DNA of 64,000 nucleotides, from assembly GCA_023383815.1 (NCBI GenBank), contig JAHDYG010000002.1, positions 1 to 64,000 of the forward strand, read 5' to 3'. The stretch comes from Rhodocyclaceae bacterium (GTDB taxonomy: Bacteria; Pseudomonadota; Gammaproteobacteria; Burkholderiales; Rhodocyclaceae). Made by a program: the position numbers and the translations under genes. Shown here piece by piece: positions 16,183-24,871 of the stretch (positions within the stretch are counted from its first letter, which is position 1; every line of letters begins with the position of its first letter). The notes beneath the pieces are model-generated. The model made no database searches. It was not told the origin of the DNA and saw only the letters and a program-made list of their open reading frames with translations.

Positions 16183-19100
16183 GCCGCCTCAACATCTCGG
16201 AGTGGGGGCTGCGCCACCAGACCCTCGTGCTCTACTTCATGGTCGCGCTGACACTGATCGGCCTGTTCTCGTACACACGGCTCGGCCAGTCCGAGGATCC
16301 GCCGTTCACCTTCAAGGTGATGGTGGTGCGCGCCGAATGGCCGGGGGCGAGTGCGCAGGAAATCTCGGAGCAGGTGACCGACAAGATCGAGAAGAAGCTG
16401 CAGGAAGTAAGCGGTGTGGACATCGTGCGCAGCTTCTCGCGCCCTGGCGAGACGATGGTGTTCTTCCTGGCGAAGGATTCGATCCACTCGCGCCAGATCC
16501 AGGATCTGTGGTACCAGGTTCGAAAGAAGATCGGCGACATCCGCCATACCTTTCCGCAAGGCGTGGTGGGGCCGATCTTCAACGACGAGTTCGGCGACAC
16601 CTACGGCAACATCTTCGCCCTCGTCGGCGAAGGCTTCGACTATGCAGAACTCAAGCGCTATGCGGAGGCAATCCGCAGCGAACTGCTGCGTGTGCCAGAC
16701 GTCGCGAAGGTCAGTTTCTTCGGCGAGCAGCCGCAGCGCGTGTATATCGAACTGTCCAACACCAAGCTCGCGACCTTCGGCCTGAATCTGCGTGATTTCG
16801 CAGCGGCGCTGGCGTCGCAGAACACGATGAGCGGGGCGGGGTTCTTCGAGACGGCGGATGACCGGATCTGGGTCCGGCCTTCCGGCGCGTTCGACGATCT
16901 CGATTCGATTCGCGACACCGTCATCCGTGCGCGCGGCCGCAGCTTCCGGCTCGGCGACGTCGCCGAAGTGCGGCGCGGCTTTGCCGACCCGCCGCGTGAG
17001 CGCTTGCGCTACATGGGCGTGGATGCGCTCGGGATCGGAGTGTCGATGCGCGACGGTGGCGACATCATCGCGCTCGGGCGCCATCTCGACGAGGCGCTGG
17101 CCCGGATTACCGTGCAGTTGCCAGTGGGGCTGGAGCTCGAACGCGTCGCCGATCAGCCGTTGGCGGTAAAGCGCTCGGTCAGTGAGTTCGTGAAGGTTCT
17201 TGCCGAGGCCGTCATCATCGTGATGGCCGTGAGTCTGCTCTCGCTGGGACTGCGCACGGGCGTCGTCGTGCTGGTCATCATTCCGGTCGTGCTCGCGATC
17301 ACCTTTCTATTCATGCATCTCTTTGACATCGGCCTGCACAAGATCTCGCTTGGAGCCCTGATCATCGCGCTCGGACTCCTCGTGGACGACGCGATCATCG
17401 CCGTCGAGATGATGGCTACCAAGATGGAGCAAGGCTGGGATCGGGTTCGGGCCGCAAGTTTCGCCTACGTTTCGACCGCGATGCCGATGCTCTCTGGCAC
17501 GCTGGTGACCGCGGCAGGCTTCCTGCCGATTGCGCTTGCCGCTTCGGCGACGGGCGAATACACGCGCTCGATCTTCCAGGTCACGGTCATTGCGCTCCTG
17601 GTGTCGTGGATCGCGGCGGTGCTGTTCGTGCCGTGGCTGGGGTATCACCTGCTGCCGGATTTCCGCAAGGCGAACGGAAAGCCGTCGCTGCTTGCACGGA
17701 TGGTGGTGCGGGTCGTGCCGCGCTGGGGCGAAAGACTCGCTGAGCGCACCGCCCATGCGCACGAGCAGCACGACGAACACGCGATCTACCACACTTCCTT
17801 CTACACCCGCCTGCGTGCGCTGGTGGATGGCTGCGTGCGTCATCGCTGGCTGGTGATTCTCGCGACGCTCGCGATCTTCATCGGCTCGCTCGGTGTCTTC
17901 GGGCGCTATGTTCCGCAGCAGTTCTTTCCGGACTCGACCCGCCCGGAGCTGCTCGTGGATCTGCGACTGGCCGAAGGGGCTGCGCACGGCACGACCGAGC
18001 GCGTGGTGCGCGAGCTGGAAACCTTTCTCGATGCTCAGGAGGGCATCGAGAACTATGTCGCCTGGGTCGGGGGCGGAAGTCCGCGCTTCTATCTGCCGCT
18101 CGATCAGCAGCTGGGGCAGACGAGCTTTGCCCAGTTCGTGATCCTGACCAAGGGCACGGCCGAACGTGAAGCGCTGCGCGCCAAGCTGATCCGCCGTTTC
18201 GAGGAAGCGCCGGTCGAGTTGCTGGGGGTTGTGAACCGGCTCGAAAACGGCCCGCCGGTCGGCTTCCCGATCCAGTACCGTGTCAGCGGCCACGATCTCG
18301 CCGAGCTGCGCCGCATCGCGCATGAAGTGGCGGCAAAGCTGCGCGGAAACGGCCACCTGTCGAACGTGCATATCGACTGGGAGGAGCCTTCCAAGGTCGT
18401 GCGCCTTGCCGTGGATCAGGACAAGGCCAGATTGCTTGGCTTGTCGCGGCAGGATGTCGCCACCTTGCTCAATACTTCGCTGCAGGGTGCTGTCGTGACG
18501 CAGTTCCGTGAAGGATCGGAGACGATCGACGTGGTGCTGCGGGGGGCGCAGTCGGAGCGTGTCCATCTGGGGCTGCTGCCGGATCTCGCGATTCCACTGG
18601 GCGACGGACGCAGCGTGCCGCTCGCGCAGATCGCCACACTCGAATACGGGTTCGAACAAGGCGTGATCTGGCGTCGCAACCGCATGCCGACCGTGAGCGT
18701 GCGCGCCAATCTGTACGGCACCACGCAGCCCGCGGTCGTGGTTGGACAGCTTGAATCCGGACTCGAGGCGATCCGCGCGACCCTGCCGCTGGGCTACCGG
18801 CTCGAAGTCGGTGGGTCGGTCGAGGAGAGCGCCAAAGGGGGAAGCTCGGTCGCAGCCGGGGTGCCGCTTTTCGTACTGGCGGTGATCACGATCCTGATGC
18901 TGCAGTTGCAGAGCTTCTCGCTCGTGCTCATGGTCGTGCTCACGGCGCCGCTGGGCATGATCGGCGTCACCGCCTTCCTGCTGCTCTTCAATCAACCCTT
19001 CGGCTTCGTGGCGATGCTGGGGACGATTGCGCTGTCCGGGATGATCATGCGCAACTCTGTGATCCTGGTCGACCAGATCCGTCAGGATCTGGAAGCCGGC

Positions 19101-19367
19101 CGCGGCGCGTGGGAGGCGATCGTGGAATCCACGGTGCGCCGCTTCCGGCCCATCATGCTGACGGCTGCGGCAGCCATCCTTGCGATGATTCCGCTGTCGC
19201 GCAGCGCCTTCTTCGGTCCGATGGCGGTTGCGATCATGGGGGGGCTCACGGTCGCCACCGTGCTGACGATGCTGTTTCTTCCGGCGCTCTATGCGGCCTG
19301 GTACCGGGTGCAGCCCTCACCGCCCGGGTCGGCTGCGGAGGCAACGCCCGCTGTCGCGCTGCGTTAG
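16179..19367 (+). CDS. RND-family multidrug efflux permease
   Basis: A 1062-residue inner-membrane proton-driven pump of the AcrB/HAE superfamily, with two repeats each of one plus five helices and a large periplasmic domain. The central helix of the first half has GLLVDDAIIAVEMMATKMEQG, carrying the paired acidic residues of the proton relay. The N-terminus (LNISEWGLRHQTLVLYFMVA) and the mid-protein cytosolic insertion rich in His/Glu (HAHEQHDEHAIYH) resemble the subgroup often encoded as adaptor-pump pairs with a separate TolC. Substrates unknown. It follows the adaptor with a four-base overlap. Confidence 0.94.
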   Translation: MSRLNISEWGLRHQTLVLYFMVALTLIGLFSYTRLGQSEDPPFTFKVMVVRAEWPGASAQEISEQVTDKIEKKLQEVSGVDIVRSFSRPGETMVFFLAKDSIHSRQIQDLWYQVRKKIGDIRHTFPQGVVGPIFNDEFGDTYGNIFALVGEGFDYAELKRYAEAIRSELLRVPDVAKVSFFGEQPQRVYIELSNTKLATFGLNLRDFAAALASQNTMSGAGFFETADDRIWVRPSGAFDDLDSIRDTVIRARGRSFRLGDVAEVRRGFADPPRERLRYMGVDALGIGVSMRDGGDIIALGRHLDEALARITVQLPVGLELERVADQPLAVKRSVSEFVKVLAEAVIIVMAVSLLSLGLRTGVVVLVIIPVVLAITFLFMHLFDIGLHKISLGALIIALGLLVDDAIIAVEMMATKMEQGWDRVRAASFAYVSTAMPMLSGTLVTAAGFLPIALAASATGEYTRSIFQVTVIALLVSWIAAVLFVPWLGYHLLPDFRKANGKPSLLARMVVRVVPRWGERLAERTAHAHEQHDEHAIYHTSFYTRLRALVDGCVRHRWLVILATLAIFIGSLGVFGRYVPQQFFPDSTRPELLVDLRLAEGAAHGTTERVVRELETFLDAQEGIENYVAWVGGGSPRFYLPLDQQLGQTSFAQFVILTKGTAEREALRAKLIRRFEEAPVELLGVVNRLENGPPVGFPIQYRVSGHDLAELRRIAHEVAAKLRGNGHLSNVHIDWEEPSKVVRLAVDQDKARLLGLSRQDVATLLNTSLQGAVVTQFREGSETIDVVLRGAQSERVHLGLLPDLAIPLGDGRSVPLAQIATLEYGFEQGVIWRRNRMPTVSVRANLYGTTQPAVVVGQLESGLEAIRATLPLGYRLEVGGSVEESAKGGSSVAAGVPLFVLAVITILMLQLQSFSLVLMVVLTAPLGMIGVTAFLLLFNQPFGFVAMLGTIALSGMIMRNSVILVDQIRQDLEAGRGAWEAIVESTVRRFRPIMLTAAAAILAMIPLSRSAFFGPMAVAIMGGLTVATVLTMLFLPALYAAWYRVQPSPPGSAAEATPAVALR

Positions 19368-19411
19368 AATACTGCGTTTTGTTGCCCGCTCTTCGATTCA
19401 CCCGCACGTAA

Positions 19412-19427
19412 ATTAGTGTGTGCTAAT
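19412..19427. promoter_or_regulatory. Short inverted repeat upstream of the pcm-like gene
   Basis: ATTAG, six bases, CTAAT. This is a conspicuous AT-rich palindrome about 20 bases before the gene at 19448, of the size bound by MarR-like dimers. TAATAT at 19424-19429 could also serve as a -10 box. No clear -35 was found. Confidence 0.3.
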
Positions 19428-19447
19428 ATATTCGCAGGAAATCCGAA

Positions 19448-20101
19448 ATGAACTTCGAACAAGCCCGCTTCAACATGGTCGAGCAGCAGATCCGCACCTG
19501 GGAGGTTTTCGACCACGAGGTGCTCGATCTGCTGATGTCCGTCCGGCGCGAGGAATTCGTCCCCGCGGCGTGGCGCAATCTCGCGTTCGCCGACGTCGAG
19601 ATTCCGATCGGTTGCGGACAGGTCATGCTCCGCCCCGTGATCGAGGCCAAGGTGCTGCAGGCACTGAAGGTCTGCAAGACGGACTCGGTGCTGGAGATCG
19701 GCGCGGGTTCTGGCTATTTTGCGGCGCTTCTCGCAGCGCGCGCCGAATGGGTGCGCTCGGTCGATATCGAGCCCGAACTGGCGCGGCTCGCCGCGGACAA
19801 TCTCGAGCGCTACGGCGTGCAGAATGTCGGCGTCAAGGAGGCGGACGGCGCAGAAGGTCTGCCGTGCCGCGCACCCTATGACGTCATCGTGTACTCGGGA
19901 GCGATTTCGGCCGTTCCGGCGTCGGTCCTGCCGCAGCTCAAGGTCGGTGGCCGGCTGTTCGCCTTCGTCGGCGACGCTCCGGTGATGACTGCGCGCCGGA
20001 TCACGTGCGTTGCCGAAGGTCGGTACCGCACCGAGGATCTTTTCGAGACGGTGGTTCCTGTACTTCGCAACGCACCGCCCGTCGACAGCTTCCGCTTCTG
20101 A
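19448..20101 (+). CDS. Protein-L-isoaspartate O-methyltransferase family protein (divergent)
   Basis: A 217-residue SAM-dependent methyltransferase with the SAM-binding motif VLEIGAGSGYFAALLA (residues 81-96) and the PIMT-type N-terminal helix region NFEQARFNMVEQQIRTW. True repair enzymes have a conserved IGYGQTIS-type active-site loop; here the same place reads IGCGQVMLRPV (54-64), so the conserved Thr-Ile-Ser is lost. Such Pcm-like proteins sit next to tolC in several betaproteobacteria. Repair activity is therefore uncertain. It lies between the RND pump and the TolC gene, 51 bases before the latter. Confidence 0.85.
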   Translation: MNFEQARFNMVEQQIRTWEVFDHEVLDLLMSVRREEFVPAAWRNLAFADVEIPIGCGQVMLRPVIEAKVLQALKVCKTDSVLEIGAGSGYFAALLAARAEWVRSVDIEPELARLAADNLERYGVQNVGVKEADGAEGLPCRAPYDVIVYSGAISAVPASVLPQLKVGGRLFAFVGDAPVMTARRITCVAEGRYRTEDLFETVVPVLRNAPPVDSFRF

Positions 20102-20152
20102 TACCACCCGATCGCCGCCGATGCGGACGAATTCCCCCTGCCGGAGTTGCCA

Positions 20153-21448
20153 ATGAAACGAGTCCTCGCGGTCTGCCTGACCGGCCTCTTCCCCTTGCTG
20201 GCGAGCGCGGCCGACCTGCTCGACGTCTATCGGCAGGCGCTGGGCCACGATGCGCAGTACGCGGCGGCTCGCGCGGCGCGCGATGCCGGGCTGGAAAAGG
20301 GCGTGCAGGGCCGGGCGGGGCTGCTCCCGGTGATCGGCGCCTCGGCAAGCGTCACACGCAACCACGTCAACCCGGAAGGGCTGCCGTCGAGCGACTACAA
20401 CAGCAATGCCTGGGGGGTGCAGCTGACCCAGCCGTTGTGGCGCAAACAGAACCTGGTCGTGGCCGAGCAGGGGGTGCTGCAGAGTTCGCTGTCCGAAGTG
20501 CAATTCGAGCAGGTGCGGCAGGATCTCGCGCTGCGCGTGGCCGACGCCTATTTCAACGTACTCAACGCGCAGGATGCACTCGAAGCCGTCACCCAGTTGC
20601 GCACAGCCGCCGCCGAGCAACTCGAGCTTGCGACCGTGAGTTTCGAGGTCGGTACGGTGACGATCACGGACGTACATGAAGCGCAGTCGCGGTTCGATCT
20701 CGCGCAGGCGCAGGTGATCGCGGCCGAGAGCGAACTGGAACTGCGCCGCGATACGCTTTTCCAGATCGTCGGTGGCGATCCGGGCGAACTGGCGCCGCTG
20801 CGGCCAGCGGTCGAACTGTCCGCGCCGACACCTGGAGATCCGGGTCAGTGGGTCACAGCGGCCGAAGAGGGGGGCTATCCCGTTCAGTTGCAGCGGATCG
20901 CCCGCGATCTCGCGGTACGTGAATTCGAACGCAATCGTGCCGCACATCTGCCGACCGTCGATCTGGTTGCGACGGCTGGCCAGGCGCATCGCCAGAGCAC
21001 TGCCGCAGCGCCGCGTGCCGCTTCGGCCACGGTCGGCATCCAGTTCAACCTGCCGCTTTACGCCGGCGGCGCGCTGTCCTCGCGCGAGCGCGAGGCGGCT
21101 GCACTGCAGGTGAAGGCCGAATCGGATCTCGAGAATGCGCGCCGCTCGGCGGCGCTCGCCGCACGCCAGGCCTATCTGGGCGTGACCAGCGGGCTCGCGC
21201 GCATCAAGGCGCTGGAGGCGGCCCAGACCTCTTCGCTGTCGGCGCTGGAGGCGAACAAGCTGGGCTACGAGGTCGGTGTGCGGATCAACATCGACGTACT
21301 CAACGCGCAGACCCAGCTTGCCGATACCCGCCAGCAGCTCGCCCGCGCACGGTACGACACGCTTCTGGCCCAGTTGCGCCTGAAGGCTGCGGCAGGCACG
21401 CTCGAAGAAGGCGACCTGGAAGAGGTGAACGCGCTGCTCGCACGCTGA
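20153..21448 (+). CDS. tolC: TolC-family outer-membrane efflux protein
   Basis: A 431-residue outer-membrane channel. The signal peptide is KRVLAVCLTGLFPLLASAAD, followed by DLLDVYRQALGHDAQYAAAR, typical of the TolC/TolC-like type I secretion channels. Two homologous halves each contain long helices and short strands (FEVGTVTITDVHEAQSRFDL in the first, YEVGVRINIDVLNAQTQLAD in the second). The ATG at 20153 has GGAG seven bases upstream. It probably completes a tripartite pump with the RND genes upstream, and may also serve other exporters. Confidence 0.93.
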   Translation: MKRVLAVCLTGLFPLLASAADLLDVYRQALGHDAQYAAARAARDAGLEKGVQGRAGLLPVIGASASVTRNHVNPEGLPSSDYNSNAWGVQLTQPLWRKQNLVVAEQGVLQSSLSEVQFEQVRQDLALRVADAYFNVLNAQDALEAVTQLRTAAAEQLELATVSFEVGTVTITDVHEAQSRFDLAQAQVIAAESELELRRDTLFQIVGGDPGELAPLRPAVELSAPTPGDPGQWVTAAEEGGYPVQLQRIARDLAVREFERNRAAHLPTVDLVATAGQAHRQSTAAAPRAASATVGIQFNLPLYAGGALSSREREAAALQVKAESDLENARRSAALAARQAYLGVTSGLARIKALEAAQTSSLSALEANKLGYEVGVRINIDVLNAQTQLADTRQQLARARYDTLLAQLRLKAAAGTLEEGDLEEVNALLAR

Positions 21449-21472
21449 AGGCGTGCCGTAGGCCGCCCTGGT

Positions 21473-22792
21473 TCAGGAGGCGGCAAGGTAGTCAGGCTTG
21501 ATCGTGCTCGGTCTGTCGGCTGCGGACAGGACCGAGCCGATCAGATCGAGCGTCCGATCGGTCGCGCCCCGGTGCGCTGCGGCAAAGCGCCGCCCAGCTT
21601 CGGAGGCCTCGTCCAGTGCTACCGGATCGCTCAGCAGGGCAATCGCCCTGCGCATTCCCGAGTCGACGTCGGATGCGCGCCAGGCGGCGCCGCATTCGAT
21701 CGCCTGCCGGGCGACCTCCTCGAAATTGAAGGTATGCGGTCCGAGCAGGATCGGGGTGCCGACCGCGCAGGCCTCGATCGGATTCTGACCGCCGTGGGGT
21801 AGCCAGCTGCCACCGATCAGCGAAAGATCAGCCGCGGCGTAGTACGCAAACATTTCCCCCATCGTATCGCCGAGCCAGACCCGGGTGGACGGCCGTACGG
21901 ACTCGTCCTCGGAGCGCCTTTGCAGTGCGAGTCCGTGGTCCGAAATCAGCGCCGCGACTGCATCGAAGCGTTGTGGATGGCGCGGAACGATTGCCAGCAG
22001 TGCATTCGAGGGTGCGAGCCCGGCAAAGGACTTCAGGATCAGCGCCTCTTCGCCCTCGCGGGTGCTTGCCGCGAGAATCACGGGGCGGCCTCCGCAGCGG
22101 CTCCGGAACCGCTTGGACAGTGCCAGCATGGCGTCGGGCGGGAGAACGTCGAACTTGAGGTTGCCGGTCGTTCGGGCCGTCCGAGCCCCCAGTCGTTCGA
22201 GGCGTTCGCGATCCGCGTCGGTCTGGCAGCCGATTGCCGCGAGCGGAGCGAGCATGCGCCGGGTCAGTTCAGGCCAGCGAGCGTAGCGATTGGCCGAGCG
22301 CTCAGACAGGCGTGCATTTGCGAGAATGACCGGAATCCCCATCGTGCGGCAACGGGAGAGCAGCGTCGGCCAAAGCTCGGTTTCCATGATGATCCCGGCA
22401 GTGGGCCGAAAATGATTCAGGAAGCGGTCACAGAACCACCGGAGATCGTAGGGCAGGTAGCAACGGACCACGCGCGGCTCCTGACCGAACAGGGATCGCG
22501 AAGTCTCACGTCCGGTTGGGGTCATGTGCGTCAGCACGATCGAGTGCCGCGGCCAGCGTTCGAGCAATGCGCGAATGAGCGGCTCGGCGGCCCGCGTCTC
22601 GCCGACCGACACGGCGTGGATCCAGATCACGGGGGCGGGAAGGCGGTTTCGGTACCTGCCGAAGCGCTCCGCCACGTTCTGAAGGTAGGCGGGCTGGCGG
22701 CGTGCGCGCCACAGCAATCTCAGCACGACGAATGGCAGTGCCAGGAACCAGAGCAGGGAGTAGATCAGGTGCACGGATGTCGTTCCGATCAT
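21473..22792 (-). CDS. waaA: 3-deoxy-D-manno-octulosonic acid (Kdo) transferase WaaA
   Basis: Inner-membrane-bound GT30 glycosyltransferase that adds Kdo to lipid A precursor, essential for LPS core. The 439-residue protein has an N-terminal membrane helix (YSLLWFLALPFVVLRLLWR), the catalytic-base region HAVSVGETRAAEPL, the KFD motif of NLKFDV, and GGSWLPHGGQNPIEACAVG with the C-terminal nucleotide-sugar site. The start at 22790-22792 (ATG) precedes the helix closely; an upstream TTG start is less likely. It is convergent with tolC and divergent from the O-antigen genes. Confidence 0.94.
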   Translation of the reverse strand: MIGTTSVHLIYSLLWFLALPFVVLRLLWRARRQPAYLQNVAERFGRYRNRLPAPVIWIHAVSVGETRAAEPLIRALLERWPRHSIVLTHMTPTGRETSRSLFGQEPRVVRCYLPYDLRWFCDRFLNHFRPTAGIIMETELWPTLLSRCRTMGIPVILANARLSERSANRYARWPELTRRMLAPLAAIGCQTDADRERLERLGARTARTTGNLKFDVLPPDAMLALSKRFRSRCGGRPVILAASTREGEEALILKSFAGLAPSNALLAIVPRHPQRFDAVAALISDHGLALQRRSEDESVRPSTRVWLGDTMGEMFAYYAAADLSLIGGSWLPHGGQNPIEACAVGTPILLGPHTFNFEEVARQAIECGAAWRASDVDSGMRRAIALLSDPVALDEASEAGRRFAAAHRGATDRTLDLIGSVLSAADRPSTIKPDYLAAS

Positions 22793-22913
22793 CGAGCGGT
22801 CAGGAAGTATAACGACGTGCGCCGACAAGACCAGGCTTGCCGCGATTGCGCGCGCGACGCGCTGGTGTCGTTCATGTCATAATTGCCCGCTTGCCGGAGC
22901 AGATGGGAGCGCA

Positions 22914-23897
22914 ATGACAGTACTCGTGACCGGTGCGGGAGGATTCATCGGAAGTCGCCTGAGCGCAGCCCTCGTCCGGGACGGCCTTTCGGTGCGCGAA
23001 ATGCATCGAACGGAGTCGGGGCGGGCGGAGACGGTGTGCGGCGACCTGCTCGATCCCGTGTCCCTTCGGAGAGCTTGCGAGGGGGTGGATGCGGTCGTTC
23101 ATTGCGCGGGGTACGCACATGCGATGCGAACACCGGATACCGAGGTGGCGCGCCGTCATCATGAAACGAACTTCATCGGCACGCGCAACCTGGCCCACGC
23201 TGCTGCGGATGCCGGTGTGGGTCGTTTTGTTCACCTTTCCAGCGTCAAGGCGATGGGTGCCCCGGGAAGCCTGTGCGTGGACGAAAGCTGGGAAGCCCTT
23301 CCCGAAACCCCCTACGGTTGCGCAAAGCGAAAAGCGGAGCGAGCCGTTCTGGAGATCGCGTCCGCGCATGGCATTCATGCCACGAATCTGCGGCTGGCGA
23401 TGGTGTATGGCCGCGGCAGCCGCGGCAATCTCGAGCGCATGGCGCGGGCGATCGCCCGAGGCTGGTTTCCTCCGCTCCCGGAGACCGGCATGCTGCGCTC
23501 CCTCGTTCACGTCGCTGACGTGATTCGTGCCGTGCGCCGCGTACTCGCGCGTGACTGCCCTCCGGCGCGAACCTGGATCGTTGCACACCCCGTTGCACAC
23601 AGCGGAGCGCAGATCGAGTCGGCGCTCCGGGCGGCAGCGGGGCGAGGTGGCCCTCACTGGCATGTCCCGGCACGCGCATTGCGTGCAGCCGGGGCCTGCG
23701 GCGATCTGATCGGACGACTCATCGGCCGGCGCATGCCGATCGACAGGGAGAGCGTGGATCGCCTGCTGGGACCCGAATGCTACCGCCCGGATGCCATCCG
23801 GCGCGAACTGGGCTGGCAAGCGTGTGTCAGCCTTGAGGACGGATGCGGGGAACTGTTCGGACAACCGCTTCCCGGATGGCCGGAGTCCCGGCCGTGA
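22914..23897 (+). CDS. NAD-dependent sugar epimerase/dehydratase (WbpV/GalE-like SDR)
   Basis: A 327-residue extended SDR enzyme acting on a nucleotide sugar. NAD site TGAGGFIGSRL at residues 6-16; catalytic Ser in LSSVKAMG and Tyr/Lys in PYGCAKRK. It precedes a WbpL-like phosphosugar transferase and a WbpM-like dehydratase, the same trio that starts and supplies O-antigen synthesis in Pseudomonas (WbpV makes UDP-Fuc2NAc or UDP-QuiNAc). It may therefore be the 4-reductase acting on the product of the WbpM-like enzyme. Substrate is inferred from context. Confidence 0.85.
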   Translation: MTVLVTGAGGFIGSRLSAALVRDGLSVREMHRTESGRAETVCGDLLDPVSLRRACEGVDAVVHCAGYAHAMRTPDTEVARRHHETNFIGTRNLAHAAADAGVGRFVHLSSVKAMGAPGSLCVDESWEALPETPYGCAKRKAERAVLEIASAHGIHATNLRLAMVYGRGSRGNLERMARAIARGWFPPLPETGMLRSLVHVADVIRAVRRVLARDCPPARTWIVAHPVAHSGAQIESALRAAAGRGGPHWHVPARALRAAGACGDLIGRLIGRRMPIDRESVDRLLGPECYRPDAIRRELGWQACVSLEDGCGELFGQPLPGWPESRP

Positions 23898-24871
23898 CTT
23901 CGACGCTGGTCGTCGCCGCGGCCGCGCTGGCGTTGTCGATGCTGGTCATCAAGGGGCGCCTGATGTTCGGCGGGCGAGGACTGGATCTTCCGGGACACCG
24001 GTCGCTGCACGACCGGCCGACGCCGCATGGCGGGGGGCTGGGAATCATTGCCGCGGCACTCGTCGCGGGGGGGTGGCTGGGCGTTGCGCCAGTCTGGCTT
24101 GCAGGCGTACTGATCCTCGCGACAATCTCGCTGGTCGACGATTGGCGCCACTTGCCGTCGTGGTTGCGCCTCTTCTTTCATCTCGGGGTTGCCGCGGCTG
24201 TTGTTTTTTTGCACGAACCGGGCTTTGTGCCCGGGGGGCTGGCAGCGGTTGTTCTGATCGCATGGGCGATTAACGCATACAATTTCATGGATGGCGCCGA
24301 TGGGCTTGCCGGCAGCATGACGGCAAGCGGGTTCGGCGCATACTCGGTTGCGTTCGCGAACGCCGGTTTTCCGGAGCTTGCTGGGTGGTCGCTGGCCGTT
24401 GCTGGCGCAGCGTGCGGGTTTCTGGTCTTCAACTGGCATCCCGCGAGGATCTTCATGGGGGATGTCGGCTCGATTCCGCTGGGGTTCCTGGCCGGCGGGC
24501 TTGGCTGGTATGGGGTGTCCGTCGGCGCATGGGCGGCATGGTTTCCAGCGCTGGTGTTCGCGCCGTTCCTGCTCGACGCCAGCGTGACGCTGATGCGGCG
24601 TGCGGTTGCGGGACGGAGAATATGGGAGGCTCATCGCGAGCACTATTACCAGCGAATGGTGCGGATGGGCAGTGGCCATGCTGCGGTGTGCCGGATCTGG
24701 CTGTTCTGGATGGTGGCCAGCGCGGCGCTGGCGTTGGGCTTGCTGCAGTCCGGTCTCGACGGGCATGCGTCGGCCGGATGGGTTGGGGCATTCATTTGGA
24801 TGTGCACCCTCGCCGTGTTCGGGCGATGGGTGGACGGGCGCTGGCGAGCGTCCGAGGTGAGGAAAGAATGA
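23894..24871 (+). CDS. Undecaprenyl-phosphate N-acetylaminosugar-1-phosphate transferase (WecA/WbpL family)
   Basis: Multi-helix membrane enzyme of about 325 residues that links a sugar-1-phosphate to undecaprenyl phosphate, the first step of O-antigen assembly. Motifs: LVDDWRHLPSWLRL, NAYNFMDGADGLAG, ARIFMGDVGSIPLG and the cytosolic RIWEAHREHYYQR box. The GTG at 23894 (GGAG eight bases upstream, GTGA overlap with the previous stop) is the favoured start; ATG 23876 is the alternative. Its stop overlaps the next ATG. Confidence 0.93.
   Translation: MTSTLVVAAAALALSMLVIKGRLMFGGRGLDLPGHRSLHDRPTPHGGGLGIIAAALVAGGWLGVAPVWLAGVLILATISLVDDWRHLPSWLRLFFHLGVAAAVVFLHEPGFVPGGLAAVVLIAWAINAYNFMDGADGLAGSMTASGFGAYSVAFANAGFPELAGWSLAVAGAACGFLVFNWHPARIFMGDVGSIPLGFLAGGLGWYGVSVGAWAAWFPALVFAPFLLDASVTLMRRAVAGRRIWEAHREHYYQRMVRMGSGHAAVCRIWLFWMVASAALALGLLQSGLDGHASAGWVGAFIWMCTLAVFGRWVDGRWRASEVRKE

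Noticed and set aside
17307-18995. Long minus-strand open frame opposite the RND pump gene
   Set aside because: Same high-GC shadow effect; no ribosome site, no recognisable domain, and the plus strand is unambiguous.
21462-21484. GC-rich hairpin between tolC and waaA as a bidirectional terminator
   Set aside because: The stem has a two-base bulge, overlaps the end of waaA and has no T-run on either side, so support is too weak to list.
22829-22913. Promoter with CATAAT before the O-antigen trio
   Set aside because: No -35 box at acceptable spacing could be matched.
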